Shown one piece after another: positions 53,369 to 62,374 of a stretch of 64,000 nucleotides of DNA; the first letter of the stretch is position 1; every line of letters begins with the position of its first letter. The DNA lies in the NCBI GenBank assembly GCA_036504155.1, contig DASXVQ010000072.1:62001-126000 (forward strand), in the 5' to 3' direction. The stretch comes from JACRCT01 sp036504155. GTDB lineage: Bacteria > Myxococcota > Myxococcia > Myxococcales > UBA5297. Under the pieces are notes generated by a model. That model was not told the DNA's origin. It searched no databases and saw nothing but the letters and a program-made list of their open reading frames with translations. Position numbers and translations under genes: made by a program.

Positions 53369-53950
53369 CTACTTGCCCTGGACGGCGAGCGGGAACTCGC
53401 CCGCGGTCTTGCCGTCGATGGCCACCACCAGCTTGTACTCGCCGGCGGAGTTGGCCTCGAAGCCTTCCCACTCGATGACCACGTCCATCTCGTTGCCGGA
53501 GCCGAAGGTCACGTCGGCCCGGCTGGACAGCAGCTCGTTGCCGGCCGGCGACTTGAAGGTCGTCTTGAGCTGCACGGGCACGCCGTCGGCGGAGGAGAGG
53601 CGCACGCAGGTCTTGAAGGAGCCGACGCGGGCGGGCAGGGAGGCGAAGTTGAAGGCGCTGATGCCGCCGACGGCCTTGTACCCGTTCTTGGTGGCGGCGA
53701 AGTCCTTGGCGTGGGTGACGCTGACCACCTTGGCGGTGGGGCCGCCGGTGGTGGAGACGCTGCGCAGATCGCCCGCCGCCGACTTGGTCTGCATCTCGTC
53801 GTTCTTGGGGCTCTCGCTGCCCTTGAGGCCGTCGGCCTTGGGCATCTCGGGGAGCTTGAAGTCCATCTTCGGGCTGTCAATCTTCTGGACTTCGATTTTC
53901 TGGATCGGTGCCGCGGCAACCAGGACGAGACTCAAAAGGGTGGTCAGCAT
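53369..53950 (-). CDS. Small secreted protein of unknown function
   Basis: The gene encodes 193 aa with a short signal peptide (MLTTLLSLVLVAAAP). A disordered Lys/Asp/Pro segment (about residues 20-70) precedes a beta-strand-rich domain of about 115 residues (TFGSGNEMDVVIEWEGFEAN, EYKLVVAIDGKTAGEF) that looks like an Ig-like or C2-like sandwich. No family is recognised. It is read away from the chemosensory operon. Confidence 0.72.
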   Translation of the reverse strand: MLTTLLSLVLVAAAPIQKIEVQKIDSPKMDFKLPEMPKADGLKGSESPKNDEMQTKSAAGDLRSVSTTGGPTAKVVSVTHAKDFAATKNGYKAVGGISAFNFASLPARVGSFKTCVRLSSADGVPVQLKTTFKSPAGNELLSSRADVTFGSGNEMDVVIEWEGFEANSAGEYKLVVAIDGKTAGEFPLAVQGK

Positions 53951-54093
53951 CGCTATCCCCCTGTCATGACGCGGGATTCACAGGACTAGGCCAGTGTGCG
54001 CTCGGCAGCCTCAGGGACGCAAGCTCGCGCTTCGGCATTCTGTGCCTCCCCAGTGTGAGCGGGCGCACAGATTTTTCGCCGCCGGCCATTCTT

Positions 54094-54121
54094 TTGGAAA
54101 ACCAGGAGCTTCTGATAGCAT
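54094..54121 (+). promoter_or_regulatory. Candidate promoter of the chemosensory operon
   Basis: TTGGAA, a 16-nt spacer and TAGCAT lie about 48 nt before the first start codon. The -10 shape equals that before the crp-like gene. Confidence 0.4.
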
Positions 54122-54169
54122 TCTTGAGCGAAAGAGCAGGCGGCCGGTCAGGTCGCAGGGAGCAGGGCT

Positions 54170-54547
54170 TTGGGCTTCAAGGTGCTCATCGTCGACGACT
54201 CGAAGAGCACCCGGGAGTTCATCGTCGCGGCCATCGAGCAGCTCGACGGCTTCTCGGTGTACGAGTCGGCCAGCGGCTTCGAGGCGCTCAAGATCCTCCC
54301 GCGCCACCGCTTCGACCTCATCATCACCGACATCAACATGCCCGACATCAACGGGCTCGAGCTCATCAACTTCGTCAAGAAGAACCCCAACTATCGCGAC
54401 ACGCCGCTGTTCATCATCAGCACCGAGTCCTCCGAGACCGACCGGGCGCGCGGCCTGGCGCTGGGCGCCGCCGAGTACCTGATCAAGCCGTTCGAGCCCG
54501 ACGCGCTCACCGCCCTGGTGCAGCGCTACGTCGTGAAGGTCGGCTGA
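54170..54547 (+). CDS. CheY-like response regulator
   Basis: This 125-aa single receiver domain has acid pocket Asp9-Asp10, phospho-acceptor Asp54 (ITDINMPD), a Thr in STESSET and a Lys in LIKPF. It starts at TTG with AGGGAG about 10 nt upstream. It is the first gene of the chemosensory operon and resembles the last regulator (63553-63933). No DNA-binding domain, so it likely acts by protein contact. Confidence 0.92.
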   Translation: MGFKVLIVDDSKSTREFIVAAIEQLDGFSVYESASGFEALKILPRHRFDLIITDINMPDINGLELINFVKKNPNYRDTPLFIISTESSETDRARGLALGAAEYLIKPFEPDALTALVQRYVVKVG

Positions 54548-54563
54548 CCGCCGCCCACTGCCC

Positions 54564-56750
54564 ATGACGACCTCCAAGGCGCTCAACGAGTTCATCTCGG
54601 AGGCGCAGGAGATCATCGACGCGCTCTCCAAGGACCTGCTCAAGCTCGGGGAGGCTCGCGGGGGCGACCCGGACCCCGACCTCGTCAACCGCGTCTTCCG
54701 CGGGGCGCACTCGCTCAAGGGCATGGCCGGCATGTTCGGCGTCTCGCGCCTGGGCACCCTGGCCCACGCCGCCGAGGACCTGCTCGACGACGTGCGCATG
54801 GGGCGCGTCCCGCTGGCCGACGACGTGCTCGACCTGCTCCTGGAGGTCGTCGAGATCTTCCAGAGGATGATCGCCGAGCTGGTCGACGGCCTGGACGGCG
54901 ACCAGCCGGGCGGCACCACCCCCGCCGCGCAGGACCTGCAGCAGCGCATCCAGGCCCGACGCGAGGGCAAGGCCGCCGCCGGGACGCAGGATCCGCTGGA
55001 CGCCATCGGCATCGACGCCTCGGTCCGCAACGTGCTCACCGAGTACGAGGAGCACCGGCTTCGCGAGAATGTGAAGAAGGGCGTCTCGCTGCTGCGGGTG
55101 CGCGCCGCGTTCGACCTGGCCGACTTCGACAAGGGCCTCTCGGAGCTCAACGGCCGGCTCAAGCCGCTGGGGGAGGTCGTGAGCACCCTGCCGTCGGCGG
55201 AGGCGGTCTCGGGCGGGGGCATCGCCTTCGACCTCATCTTCGGCACCGGCGCCAAGCTCGCCGCGGTCGAGTCCGCTCTCGCCGGGCTGCCGGCCAAGGC
55301 CTTCGTCATGGGCCAGCCGGCGCGCCCCCAGGCCGCAGCCCCGGCGCCCACCTCGGGACCCGCTCGCCGCTCGTCGGTGGTGGCCGCCCCTCCCGCCGCG
55401 GCGCCGGCCGCCGCCGCGCCCGCATCGGCTCCCTCATCGGCTGCCGCATCGGCCCCGGCGGCCAAGGCCAAGGCCGCTCCCGCGGACGACCGGCGCACGT
55501 CCATGGCGGCGACCGGCGAGGACTCGCTGCGCAGCGTCTCGCAGACGGTGCGGGTGGACATCCGCAAGCTCGACCGGCTGATGAACATCGTCGGCGAGCT
55601 GGTCCTGGCCAAGACGAACCTGCAGCGGGTGAGCGAGTCCGCGCGCGGCGAGCAGGTGGCGCCGGTGGAGCTCTCCGCGCAGCTGCAGCGCGAGACGCGC
55701 ACGCTGGAGCGCAAGCTCGACGAGCTGCAGAAGGGAATCCTGGAAGTGCGGATGGTCCCGCTGGAGCAGGTCTTCGACAAGCTGGCGCGGATGGTGCGCA
55801 AGGTGGCGCGCGAGGCGGGCAAGGAGATCGACCTGCGCGTCTCCGGCGGCGACGTCGAGCTCGACAAGCTCATCGTCGAGGACCTCTCCGACCCGCTGAT
55901 GCACATCATCCGCAACTCGGTGGACCACGGCATCGAGGGCCCCGAGGAGCGCGCCCAGGCCGGGAAGGCGCGGCGCGGGACCGTGTCGCTCGCGGCCTTC
56001 CAGAAGGGCAACCACGTCGTCATCGAGGTCAAGGACGACGGCGCGGGCATCGACGAGGAGGCCATCCGCCGGACGGCGGTGGACAAGGGGCTGACCACCG
56101 AGCAGGCCAGCCGCGACCTGCCCCACCGCGACCTCTTGAACTTCATCTTCCTGCCCGGTTTCTCGACGGCGAAGAAGGTCAGCGAGCTGTCCGGCCGCGG
56201 CGTGGGCCTGGACGTGGTGAAGACCAACATCGCCAACCTGTCCGGCATCATCGACCTGCAGACCAAGGCCGGGGAGGGGACGACCTTCGCGCTGACCCTG
56301 CCGGTCACCCTGGCCATCATCCGCGCGCTGGTCGTCCACTGCGCCGGGCGCACCTACGCCGTGCCGCTCAACTCGGTGCTGGAGATCCTCTCGGTCCGCC
56401 AGGCCGAGGTGCGCACCATCGAGACCCGCGAGGTGGTGGACGTGCGCGGCACGACGCTGCCGCTGGTGCGCCTGTCGACGCTGTTCCGGCTGGGGCTGAA
56501 CACGCCCCCGGACACCATGTTCGTGGTCGTCGTCGGGCTGGCGCAGGAGCGGCTGGGCATCGCGGTGGACGACCTCGTCGGCCAGCAGGACGTGGTGGTG
56601 AAGCCCCTGGGCAGCCTGCTCTCGGGCATCCGCGGCGTCGCCGGCGCGACCGACCTGGGCAACCGGCGCACGGTGCTGGTGCTGGACGTCGGGGCGATCA
56701 TCGAAGAGGTTCTCGCCGGGGAGCGGGCGCTGCACGAGGCGAACCGGTAG
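54564..56750 (+). CDS. cheA: Chemotaxis histidine kinase CheA
   Basis: The gene encodes 728 aa. The P1 phosphotransfer domain has His49 in VFRGAHSLKGMAGMFG. A middle regulatory region and an Ala/Pro linker (about residues 255-315) follow. The dimer and ATPase part has LMHIIRNSVDHGIEGPEER, VKDDGAGIDEEAI and SGRGVGLDVVKTNIANL. The C-terminal CheW-like domain starts with VVHCAGRTYAVPLNS. All CheA parts are present in normal order. Start 16 nt after the response regulator. Confidence 0.96.
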   Translation: MTTSKALNEFISEAQEIIDALSKDLLKLGEARGGDPDPDLVNRVFRGAHSLKGMAGMFGVSRLGTLAHAAEDLLDDVRMGRVPLADDVLDLLLEVVEIFQRMIAELVDGLDGDQPGGTTPAAQDLQQRIQARREGKAAAGTQDPLDAIGIDASVRNVLTEYEEHRLRENVKKGVSLLRVRAAFDLADFDKGLSELNGRLKPLGEVVSTLPSAEAVSGGGIAFDLIFGTGAKLAAVESALAGLPAKAFVMGQPARPQAAAPAPTSGPARRSSVVAAPPAAAPAAAAPASAPSSAAASAPAAKAKAAPADDRRTSMAATGEDSLRSVSQTVRVDIRKLDRLMNIVGELVLAKTNLQRVSESARGEQVAPVELSAQLQRETRTLERKLDELQKGILEVRMVPLEQVFDKLARMVRKVAREAGKEIDLRVSGGDVELDKLIVEDLSDPLMHIIRNSVDHGIEGPEERAQAGKARRGTVSLAAFQKGNHVVIEVKDDGAGIDEEAIRRTAVDKGLTTEQASRDLPHRDLLNFIFLPGFSTAKKVSELSGRGVGLDVVKTNIANLSGIIDLQTKAGEGTTFALTLPVTLAIIRALVVHCAGRTYAVPLNSVLEILSVRQAEVRTIETREVVDVRGTTLPLVRLSTLFRLGLNTPPDTMFVVVVGLAQERLGIAVDDLVGQQDVVVKPLGSLLSGIRGVAGATDLGNRRTVLVLDVGAIIEEVLAGERALHEANR

Positions 56751-56780
56751 TCGACTCCAAGGGAGAGGGGACAGCCGATC

Positions 56781-58214
56781 ATGAAGTGGGAACTCCGCGG
56801 TGCGTGGGCACTGTGCGTCTTGGCGTGCGTGTCCTCCGGTGAGGCGCGTGCCGAAGAGGAGGCCGTCGACGAGGCGCTGCTGTCGGCGCGGCCGACGCTC
56901 TACCTGGGCGATGCGAACGCGGAAGGCGGCTATTTCGGCGCGGGGCTGCACCTGGGGCTGACCGGACGCAGCCCCGAGTTCGGGCCGAACCTTCGTGCCG
57001 AGGCCGAGCTCTCGCTGCTGATCGCCAAGGGCCAGCAGTCGACGGCGATCGCGTTCGAGGACAACTCGAGCTGGCTGCGCCTCTCCTGGCGGCCGGAAGG
57101 GTGGGCGCTGGGCGAGGGGCTCGCCTTCACCCTGCTGCCGCTGCACTCCGACCGGCTCTTCCTGGGCTGGGAGTACCCGGTGGCCAGCTCGCTGGCCCTG
57201 AGCGGCACCTCCGGCACCACCACCGGCGCCGACCTGCGGCTCTCGCGCGAGGGCTGGTACGCCTTCGTCTCCGCCAAGAGCCTGATGCGGCTGGACGACA
57301 AGGTCCACGAGCAGTTCCGGAAGTTCACCGTGCTCGGCGGCGGCGGCTACGACGTGCTCCGAGTCCTGCGGCTCGAGGTGCAGGCGGCCTACGCCGAGCT
57401 CGGCGTCAACCCCACGACCTCCGTCCTGGGCAAGCCTGTGGACGAGGCCGCGCTGGCGGCGCGGGCGAGCTACCACTACGGACTGCCGGTCGGGCCGCCC
57501 TCGGACTGGCAGCGCTTCAGGAACGACCCGGCCGTCTGGGAGAAGCTGTTGCGGCCGGAGGTGTATCCCGGCGGCCTCGCGGTGACCGCCGCCGTGGAAG
57601 GCCTCTACGTCCAGCAGCGCGGCCTGGCGGACCCCGACGAGTTCGGGAAGACCTTGGAGATACCGTCTAGCGCCGTTGCCGGCGAGGTGCGCGTGCGCTG
57701 GGACGAGCTGCGGGCCTTCGCGCGGGCGCAGCACCGGACCCTCAGCTTCCTGGGCCTGAGCGTCCCTGGTTTCCCGCCGTTCCATGGCTTCCCGGACGGC
57801 ACCCGGCTCGCCGGGGAGACCACCGTGTCGGCGGCCGTCGACTACCACTTCGAGCGGGCGCACCTGACCCCTGGGATCGGCGGAGGCGTGGTGCTTCCGG
57901 CCACGTACACGACGAGCGGGGACATGGGGGGCAACAACCCGCCCCCGCAGCCCGCGGCGGAGCGGACGGTCGTCGTCTCGGACGGCTACTACTCGCCCTC
58001 GATCCTGCCGTCGGGCGTCTCCGCTCGGCCCATCTGGAACGCCGCGCTCACCCTGCGACTCGACTTCGAGAGGATCTCGGCCATCGCCGAGGGCGTCTAC
58101 ACCCGCAACGCGAACCGCTACACCTTCAAGGACACCGCCGAAGGCGTCCCCGAGCCCACGGCTCTCGACCCGTCGGTCTTCGGCTTCCATTTCCTGGTCC
58201 AGGCCCGCTTCTAG
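56781..58214 (+). CDS. Outer-membrane beta-barrel-like protein
   Basis: The gene encodes 477 aa with a signal peptide (about residues 1-24, cleavage near ARA). The mature part alternates short hydrophobic/charged strands with Gly-rich turns. It ends HFLVQARF, the C-terminal aromatic signature of outer-membrane barrels. GGAGAGG-like AGGGAGAGGGG lies upstream. It sits between CheA and the CheW genes, an unusual place for a surface protein, and has no Cys. Family not recognised. Confidence 0.72.
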   Translation: MKWELRGAWALCVLACVSSGEARAEEEAVDEALLSARPTLYLGDANAEGGYFGAGLHLGLTGRSPEFGPNLRAEAELSLLIAKGQQSTAIAFEDNSSWLRLSWRPEGWALGEGLAFTLLPLHSDRLFLGWEYPVASSLALSGTSGTTTGADLRLSREGWYAFVSAKSLMRLDDKVHEQFRKFTVLGGGGYDVLRVLRLEVQAAYAELGVNPTTSVLGKPVDEAALAARASYHYGLPVGPPSDWQRFRNDPAVWEKLLRPEVYPGGLAVTAAVEGLYVQQRGLADPDEFGKTLEIPSSAVAGEVRVRWDELRAFARAQHRTLSFLGLSVPGFPPFHGFPDGTRLAGETTVSAAVDYHFERAHLTPGIGGGVVLPATYTTSGDMGGNNPPPQPAAERTVVVSDGYYSPSILPSGVSARPIWNAALTLRLDFERISAIAEGVYTRNANRYTFKDTAEGVPEPTALDPSVFGFHFLVQARF

Positions 58215-58278
58215 GCGCCCCCGAAATGGGCAGGAACCTCGCGAGGATATGAGGGAGATCTTGTAGAATCGCCGGCCG

Positions 58279-58950
58279 ATGGATCCCTCCGAGCCCCGCA
58301 AGGCCGCAAAGACCGCCAGACCGCCCGCGCCCAAGCCGCGCCCGGAGCCCGAGATCTTCACCGCCGACGAGGCGGTGGCCCAGGCCTTCGAGCCCGAGGC
58401 GGATCCCCTGGAGGACTTCTTCTTCCGGCAGGACGAGACCGCCGGTGCCGACGTGGACCTCCCGGAGGAGGAGGAGGCCGCCGCCTCGGAGGCGCCCGAG
58501 GAGCCGGTGCGCGAGTACCTGGGCATCCGGCTCGCCGACGAGACCTACGCGCTTGAGCTGGGGCGGGTCCGCGAGATCGCCAAGGTGCCGCCGATCACCG
58601 AGGTGCCGCGCGCCCCGGCCTTCGTGATGGGCGTGATGAACCTGCGCGGCGAGGTGATGCCGGTCTTCGACCTCCACAAGCGGCTGGGCCTGGTGCGCCA
58701 CTCGCCCTGCAACCGCGGCTCGCGCATCGTGGTCGTCGAGACGGGGCAGGGGCCCGCCGGCCTGCTGGTGGAGGCGGTGGAGCAGGTGGTGCGCCTCAAG
58801 CCCTCCACCATCGAGGCCCCGCCTCCGGGCCTGGGCGCCGGGGCGGAGTCCGACTACATCGTCGGCATCGGCCGCCAGAAGGACCGGATGTTCGTGCTGC
58901 TCAACCTCGGCAGCGTGCTGGGGATCTCCGGCGCCCGGGAGCGGCGATGA
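58279..58950 (+). CDS. cheW: CheW coupling protein with acidic N-terminal extension
   Basis: The gene encodes 223 aa. Residues about 78-220 are a CheW domain: EYLGIRLADETYALELGRV, EIAKVPPITEVPRAPAFVMG, NLRGEVMPVFDLHKRL. The first 77 residues are Pro-rich and acidic (EEEEAAASEAPEE) and not part of the usual CheW. The extension may control array binding. Its stop overlaps the start of the next cheW (ATGA). Confidence 0.92.
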   Translation: MDPSEPRKAAKTARPPAPKPRPEPEIFTADEAVAQAFEPEADPLEDFFFRQDETAGADVDLPEEEEAAASEAPEEPVREYLGIRLADETYALELGRVREIAKVPPITEVPRAPAFVMGVMNLRGEVMPVFDLHKRLGLVRHSPCNRGSRIVVVETGQGPAGLLVEAVEQVVRLKPSTIEAPPPGLGAGAESDYIVGIGRQKDRMFVLLNLGSVLGISGARERR

Positions 58951-59468
58951 GCGAGCGCGAAGGCCCCGCCATCGCAGCGGCCGAGCCCAAGGACGAGATC
59001 GTCCAGCTGTGCGCCTTCGTCGTCGGCGGCGAGGAGTACGTCGTCGACATCATGCGCATCAAGGAGATCATCCCGCCGCTCAGGATCACCCCGGTGCCCC
59101 ACGCGCCGGAGTTCATCGAGGGCGTCGTCAACCTGCGCGGCGCCATCATCCCGGTCGTCGACCTGCGCCGGCGCCTGTCGATGCCGGTGACCGAGCCGAC
59201 CAAGAAGTCCAAGGTCGTCATCTGCAGCGTGGGCGGCCGCCGGGTGGGCCTGGTGGTCGACGCGGTGACCGAGGTTCTGCGCATCCCGCGCTCGGCCATC
59301 CGCCGCACCCCGCGGATGCTGCTGGTCTCCGGCGGCCCGCGCTTCTTCCTGGGCGTGTGCGGCCCGGCCGACCGGCTCAAGCTGCTGCTCAACGTCAAGG
59401 CTCTGCTCGAATCCGGCGACTCCGTGCCGGGCGCCGAGGCCCGCGCCCGGGCGCGCGGCCAGCTCTAG
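58947..59468 (+). CDS. cheW: CheW coupling protein
   Basis: The gene encodes 173 aa with a CheW domain over most of its length: LCAFVVGGEEYVVDIMRIKE, PHAPEFIEGVVNLRGAIIPV, DLRRRLSMP. It starts in the stop codon of the first cheW. Two CheWs in one operon may link the kinase to different receptors or stoichiometric arrays. Confidence 0.94.
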   Translation: MSEREGPAIAAAEPKDEIVQLCAFVVGGEEYVVDIMRIKEIIPPLRITPVPHAPEFIEGVVNLRGAIIPVVDLRRRLSMPVTEPTKKSKVVICSVGGRRVGLVVDAVTEVLRIPRSAIRRTPRMLLVSGGPRFFLGVCGPADRLKLLLNVKALLESGDSVPGAEARARARGQL

Positions 59469-59478
59469 CGAGGACTCC

Positions 59479-61503
59479 ATGGATGAGGCTGTCGCCGCCG
59501 GCCCCGAACGCCTGAAGGACCCCGACCCCGAGGTGCGCTACCGCGCCGTCACGCTCCTCGACGCCGAGCGCGACCTCGAGCGGGTCCTGGAGAGCCTCTC
59601 CGACGAGAGCTGGCGGGTTCGCAAGGCGGCGGTCGAGCGCCTCGTAGGGCTGGCCGACCCCGAGCGGGCCATCGAGGGGCTGCTCCTGCGCCTGAGGGAC
59701 GCCGACGACGCCGGGGCGCGCAACTCCGCCGCCGAGGCCCTGGCGCGCCTGGGCCCGCCCGCGGTGGGCCCGGTGACGGCGCGGCTGAAGGACCCCGACT
59801 GCGACGTGCGCAAGTTCGCCGCGGACGTGCTCGGCGAGCTCGCCGACCCCTCCTCGGTCCCGGCGCTGGTGGAGGCGCTCCGCGACGCCGACGGCAACAT
59901 CCGCACCGCCGCCGCCGAGGCGCTGGGCAAGGTCGGCGGCGACCCGGCCGCGGCGGCGCTCGAGGACGCCATCGCCAGGGGCGACCGGATGCTCCAGCTG
60001 GCCGCGCTCGACGCCCTGGGGCACCTGGGCAAGGCCCCGCCCATCGCCGTGCTGGCCCCGCTGGCCAAGGACAAGTACCTGCGCCGCGCCGTGCTGCGCC
60101 TCTTGGGCGTCGTCGCCGGCCGCGGCTCGGTCGAGCTCATCGCCGAGGGCCTGCGCGATCCGTCCAAGAGCACCCGCGAGGCCGCCTTCGAGGCCCTGGC
60201 CCTGCAGGCCCAGCGCTTCGGCGAGCGCGGCGTCCAGGGCTTCGCGCAGGCGGTGAAGGCCACTGCCAAGTCCACCGCGAAGCTGGCCACGCTCGCCCGC
60301 GAGATGCTGCTGGCCGGCAACGCGCTGGCCATCGAGGGCGCGATGCGCGTGCTGGGCGTGACCGGCGAGCCCGCCGACGCCGCGGCGGTCGTGAGGGCCG
60401 CCTCCGACGAGTCGCTCAAGGAGGCCGCGCTCGACGCGCTCCGGGGCATGGGCGCCCCCGCCGGCCCGGCGCTGCTGCGCGCGCTGCCCGACCTGCTCCC
60501 CGAGGTCCGCCCGCTGGCCATCCGGGCGCTCTCCCAGCTGCGCGAGCACAGCGCGACCCCGGCGCTCGTCGAGCTGGCGCGCGAGGGTGGGGAGGCGGAG
60601 CGCGCCCTGGCCGTCGAGGCGCTGGGCGCGCTGGGCGACCCGGCCGCCATCCAGTCGCTGGCGCGGCTGCTCGAGGACCCGGCGCTGTGCGGCGAGGCGG
60701 CGCGGGCGCTGGTCTCGCTGGCCAAGGCCGACCGCGACGCCGTGCGCGAGGCCTGCAAGGGCAAGCTGGGAGGGCCGGCCTCGGCCTCCGCCGTCCGCGT
60801 GCTGGGGCGGATCGGGACGCCGGAAGACCTGCCGCTGCTCAAGACGGCGCTGCGCAGCGAGCACACCGAGGTCCGCCTGGCGGCGGCCGAGGCCGCCCAG
60901 ACCCTGGGCGAGACCGGCGCCGAGGAGCTGCTGCGCCTGGCCCTGGCCGACGAGGCGCCCCCGGTGCGCGCCGCCGCGGCCCGCGGCCTGGGCGCCTTCC
61001 CGTCCGAGGAGACCTTCGCCGCGCTGGGCGAGGCGCTCGACGACCGCGAGGCCTCGGTCTCCGCCGCCGCCGCCGACGCGCTGGGCGAGCTGGGCGAGAC
61101 CCGGGCCATCGAGGCGCTCACCCGCGCCGTGTCGCGGGGCGAGTCGCAGCCGGGCACGCCCGAGGTGCTCCCGGCCATCGCCGCGGTGCGGGCGCTCTCG
61201 CGGCTGTCGGCGGCGACGCCGGCGCTGCTCGCCCGCGCGGTGGCCCACCCCGACCCCGAGGTGGTCAAGGAGGCCGTCGCCGCCGCCGAGGCGCTGCCCG
61301 ACGCCGGAGAGGTGCTGCTCGCCGCCGCCCGCAGCGCGCGCTGGGACGTGCGCCGCGCCGCCGCCCGGGCGCTGGCCGCCCGCGGCGACCGCTCGCTGCT
61401 GGCCCCGGTCCGGGAGATCGCCCGGGCCGAGCGCGACCCGCTCGCCGCCGAGGCCTTCGCCGAGGCCGTCCGCGTGCTCGAGGCCCGCCCGTCGCGGGAC
61501 TAG
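59479..61503 (+). CDS. HEAT/PBS-lyase repeat protein
   Basis: This 674-aa protein is almost wholly an array of about 20 HEAT (PBS-lyase type) repeats of roughly 31 residues: DPDPEVRYRAVTLLD, DPDCDVRKFAADVLGELADP, DADGNIRTAAAEALGKVG and so on. It has no other domain or signal. It lies 10 nt after the second cheW and 4 nt before cheR, so it belongs to the operon. HEAT proteins also accompany some Myxococcus chemosensory clusters and may serve as a scaffold or as an adapter between the response regulator and targets. Confidence 0.93.
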   Translation: MDEAVAAGPERLKDPDPEVRYRAVTLLDAERDLERVLESLSDESWRVRKAAVERLVGLADPERAIEGLLLRLRDADDAGARNSAAEALARLGPPAVGPVTARLKDPDCDVRKFAADVLGELADPSSVPALVEALRDADGNIRTAAAEALGKVGGDPAAAALEDAIARGDRMLQLAALDALGHLGKAPPIAVLAPLAKDKYLRRAVLRLLGVVAGRGSVELIAEGLRDPSKSTREAAFEALALQAQRFGERGVQGFAQAVKATAKSTAKLATLAREMLLAGNALAIEGAMRVLGVTGEPADAAAVVRAASDESLKEAALDALRGMGAPAGPALLRALPDLLPEVRPLAIRALSQLREHSATPALVELAREGGEAERALAVEALGALGDPAAIQSLARLLEDPALCGEAARALVSLAKADRDAVREACKGKLGGPASASAVRVLGRIGTPEDLPLLKTALRSEHTEVRLAAAEAAQTLGETGAEELLRLALADEAPPVRAAAARGLGAFPSEETFAALGEALDDREASVSAAAADALGELGETRAIEALTRAVSRGESQPGTPEVLPAIAAVRALSRLSAATPALLARAVAHPDPEVVKEAVAAAEALPDAGEVLLAAARSARWDVRRAAARALAARGDRSLLAPVREIARAERDPLAAEAFAEAVRVLEARPSRD

Positions 61504-61507
61504 CCCC

Positions 61508-62356
61508 ATGCGCTTCGACGACGGGCCCAGCTCGCCCATGACCGCAGACGAGTTTCGGCTCCTGGCCGAGCTCATCTACGACCACTGCGGGATCCTCTTC
61601 AAGGAGGACATGCGCTTCCTGCTCGAGCGGCGGCTGGGGGTGCGGGTCAAGGCGCTGGAGCTGGCCGACTTCATGGCCTACTACCGCTACCTGCGCTTCG
61701 ACCCGGGGCGGAAGGCGGAGCTGGAGGCGGCGGTCGAGGCGCTGACCACCAACGAGACCTACTTCTTCCGCGAGCCGCACCAGCTGCGGGCCTTCCGCGA
61801 GGAGATCCTCCCGCTGCTGGTCAAGGAGCGCGCCGCCCAGAGGCGCCTGCGGCTGTGGTCGGCGGGCTGCTCCACCGGCGAGGAGGCCTACACGCTGGCG
61901 ATGCTCGTGCTCGACAGCGGCCTGTGCCAGGGCTGGGACGTGGAGATCTTCGGCTCGGACATCTCGCGCAAGGTGCTCTCCGCCGCGCGCAAGGGCACCT
62001 ACGCCAGGAACGCGCTGCGCGAGGCGCCGCTGGACATGGTGCAGCGCTACTTCGTCCCCGACGCCGGGCGGCACGGGGTCAAGGACGAGGTCAAGGCGCT
62101 GGTCAGCTTCGGGCACCTGAACCTGCTCGACGAGCACATGGTGGCGATGCTGGCGCGCTTCGACGCCATCTTCTGCCGCAACGTCATGATCTACTTCGAC
62201 CTCCCGGCGCGCCGCCGCGTCCTCAAGAGCTTCCACGGCCGCCTCTCCTCGGGCGGGTACCTGCTGCTGGGGCACTCGGAGAGCCTGATCCACGTGACGG
62301 CCGACTTCGAGCTGGTGCACCTCAAGAACGACCTCGTCTACCGCAAGCCGGTCTGA
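61508..62356 (+). CDS. cheR: Chemoreceptor methyltransferase CheR
   Basis: This 282-aa SAM-dependent glutamate methyltransferase has the N-terminal helical domain (LLAELIYDHCGILFKEDMRF), the LTTNETYFFREPHQL motif, and the SAM site LWSAGCSTGEEAYTLAML. It also has AIFCRNVMIYFDLPARRRVL and GGYLLLGHSESL. No C-terminal pentapeptide or TPR domain. The first ATG in frame (MRFDDGPSS) is used. Confidence 0.95.
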   Translation: MRFDDGPSSPMTADEFRLLAELIYDHCGILFKEDMRFLLERRLGVRVKALELADFMAYYRYLRFDPGRKAELEAAVEALTTNETYFFREPHQLRAFREEILPLLVKERAAQRRLRLWSAGCSTGEEAYTLAMLVLDSGLCQGWDVEIFGSDISRKVLSAARKGTYARNALREAPLDMVQRYFVPDAGRHGVKDEVKALVSFGHLNLLDEHMVAMLARFDAIFCRNVMIYFDLPARRRVLKSFHGRLSSGGYLLLGHSESLIHVTADFELVHLKNDLVYRKPV

Positions 62357-62374
62357 AGAAGCTGGGAGTCCCAA

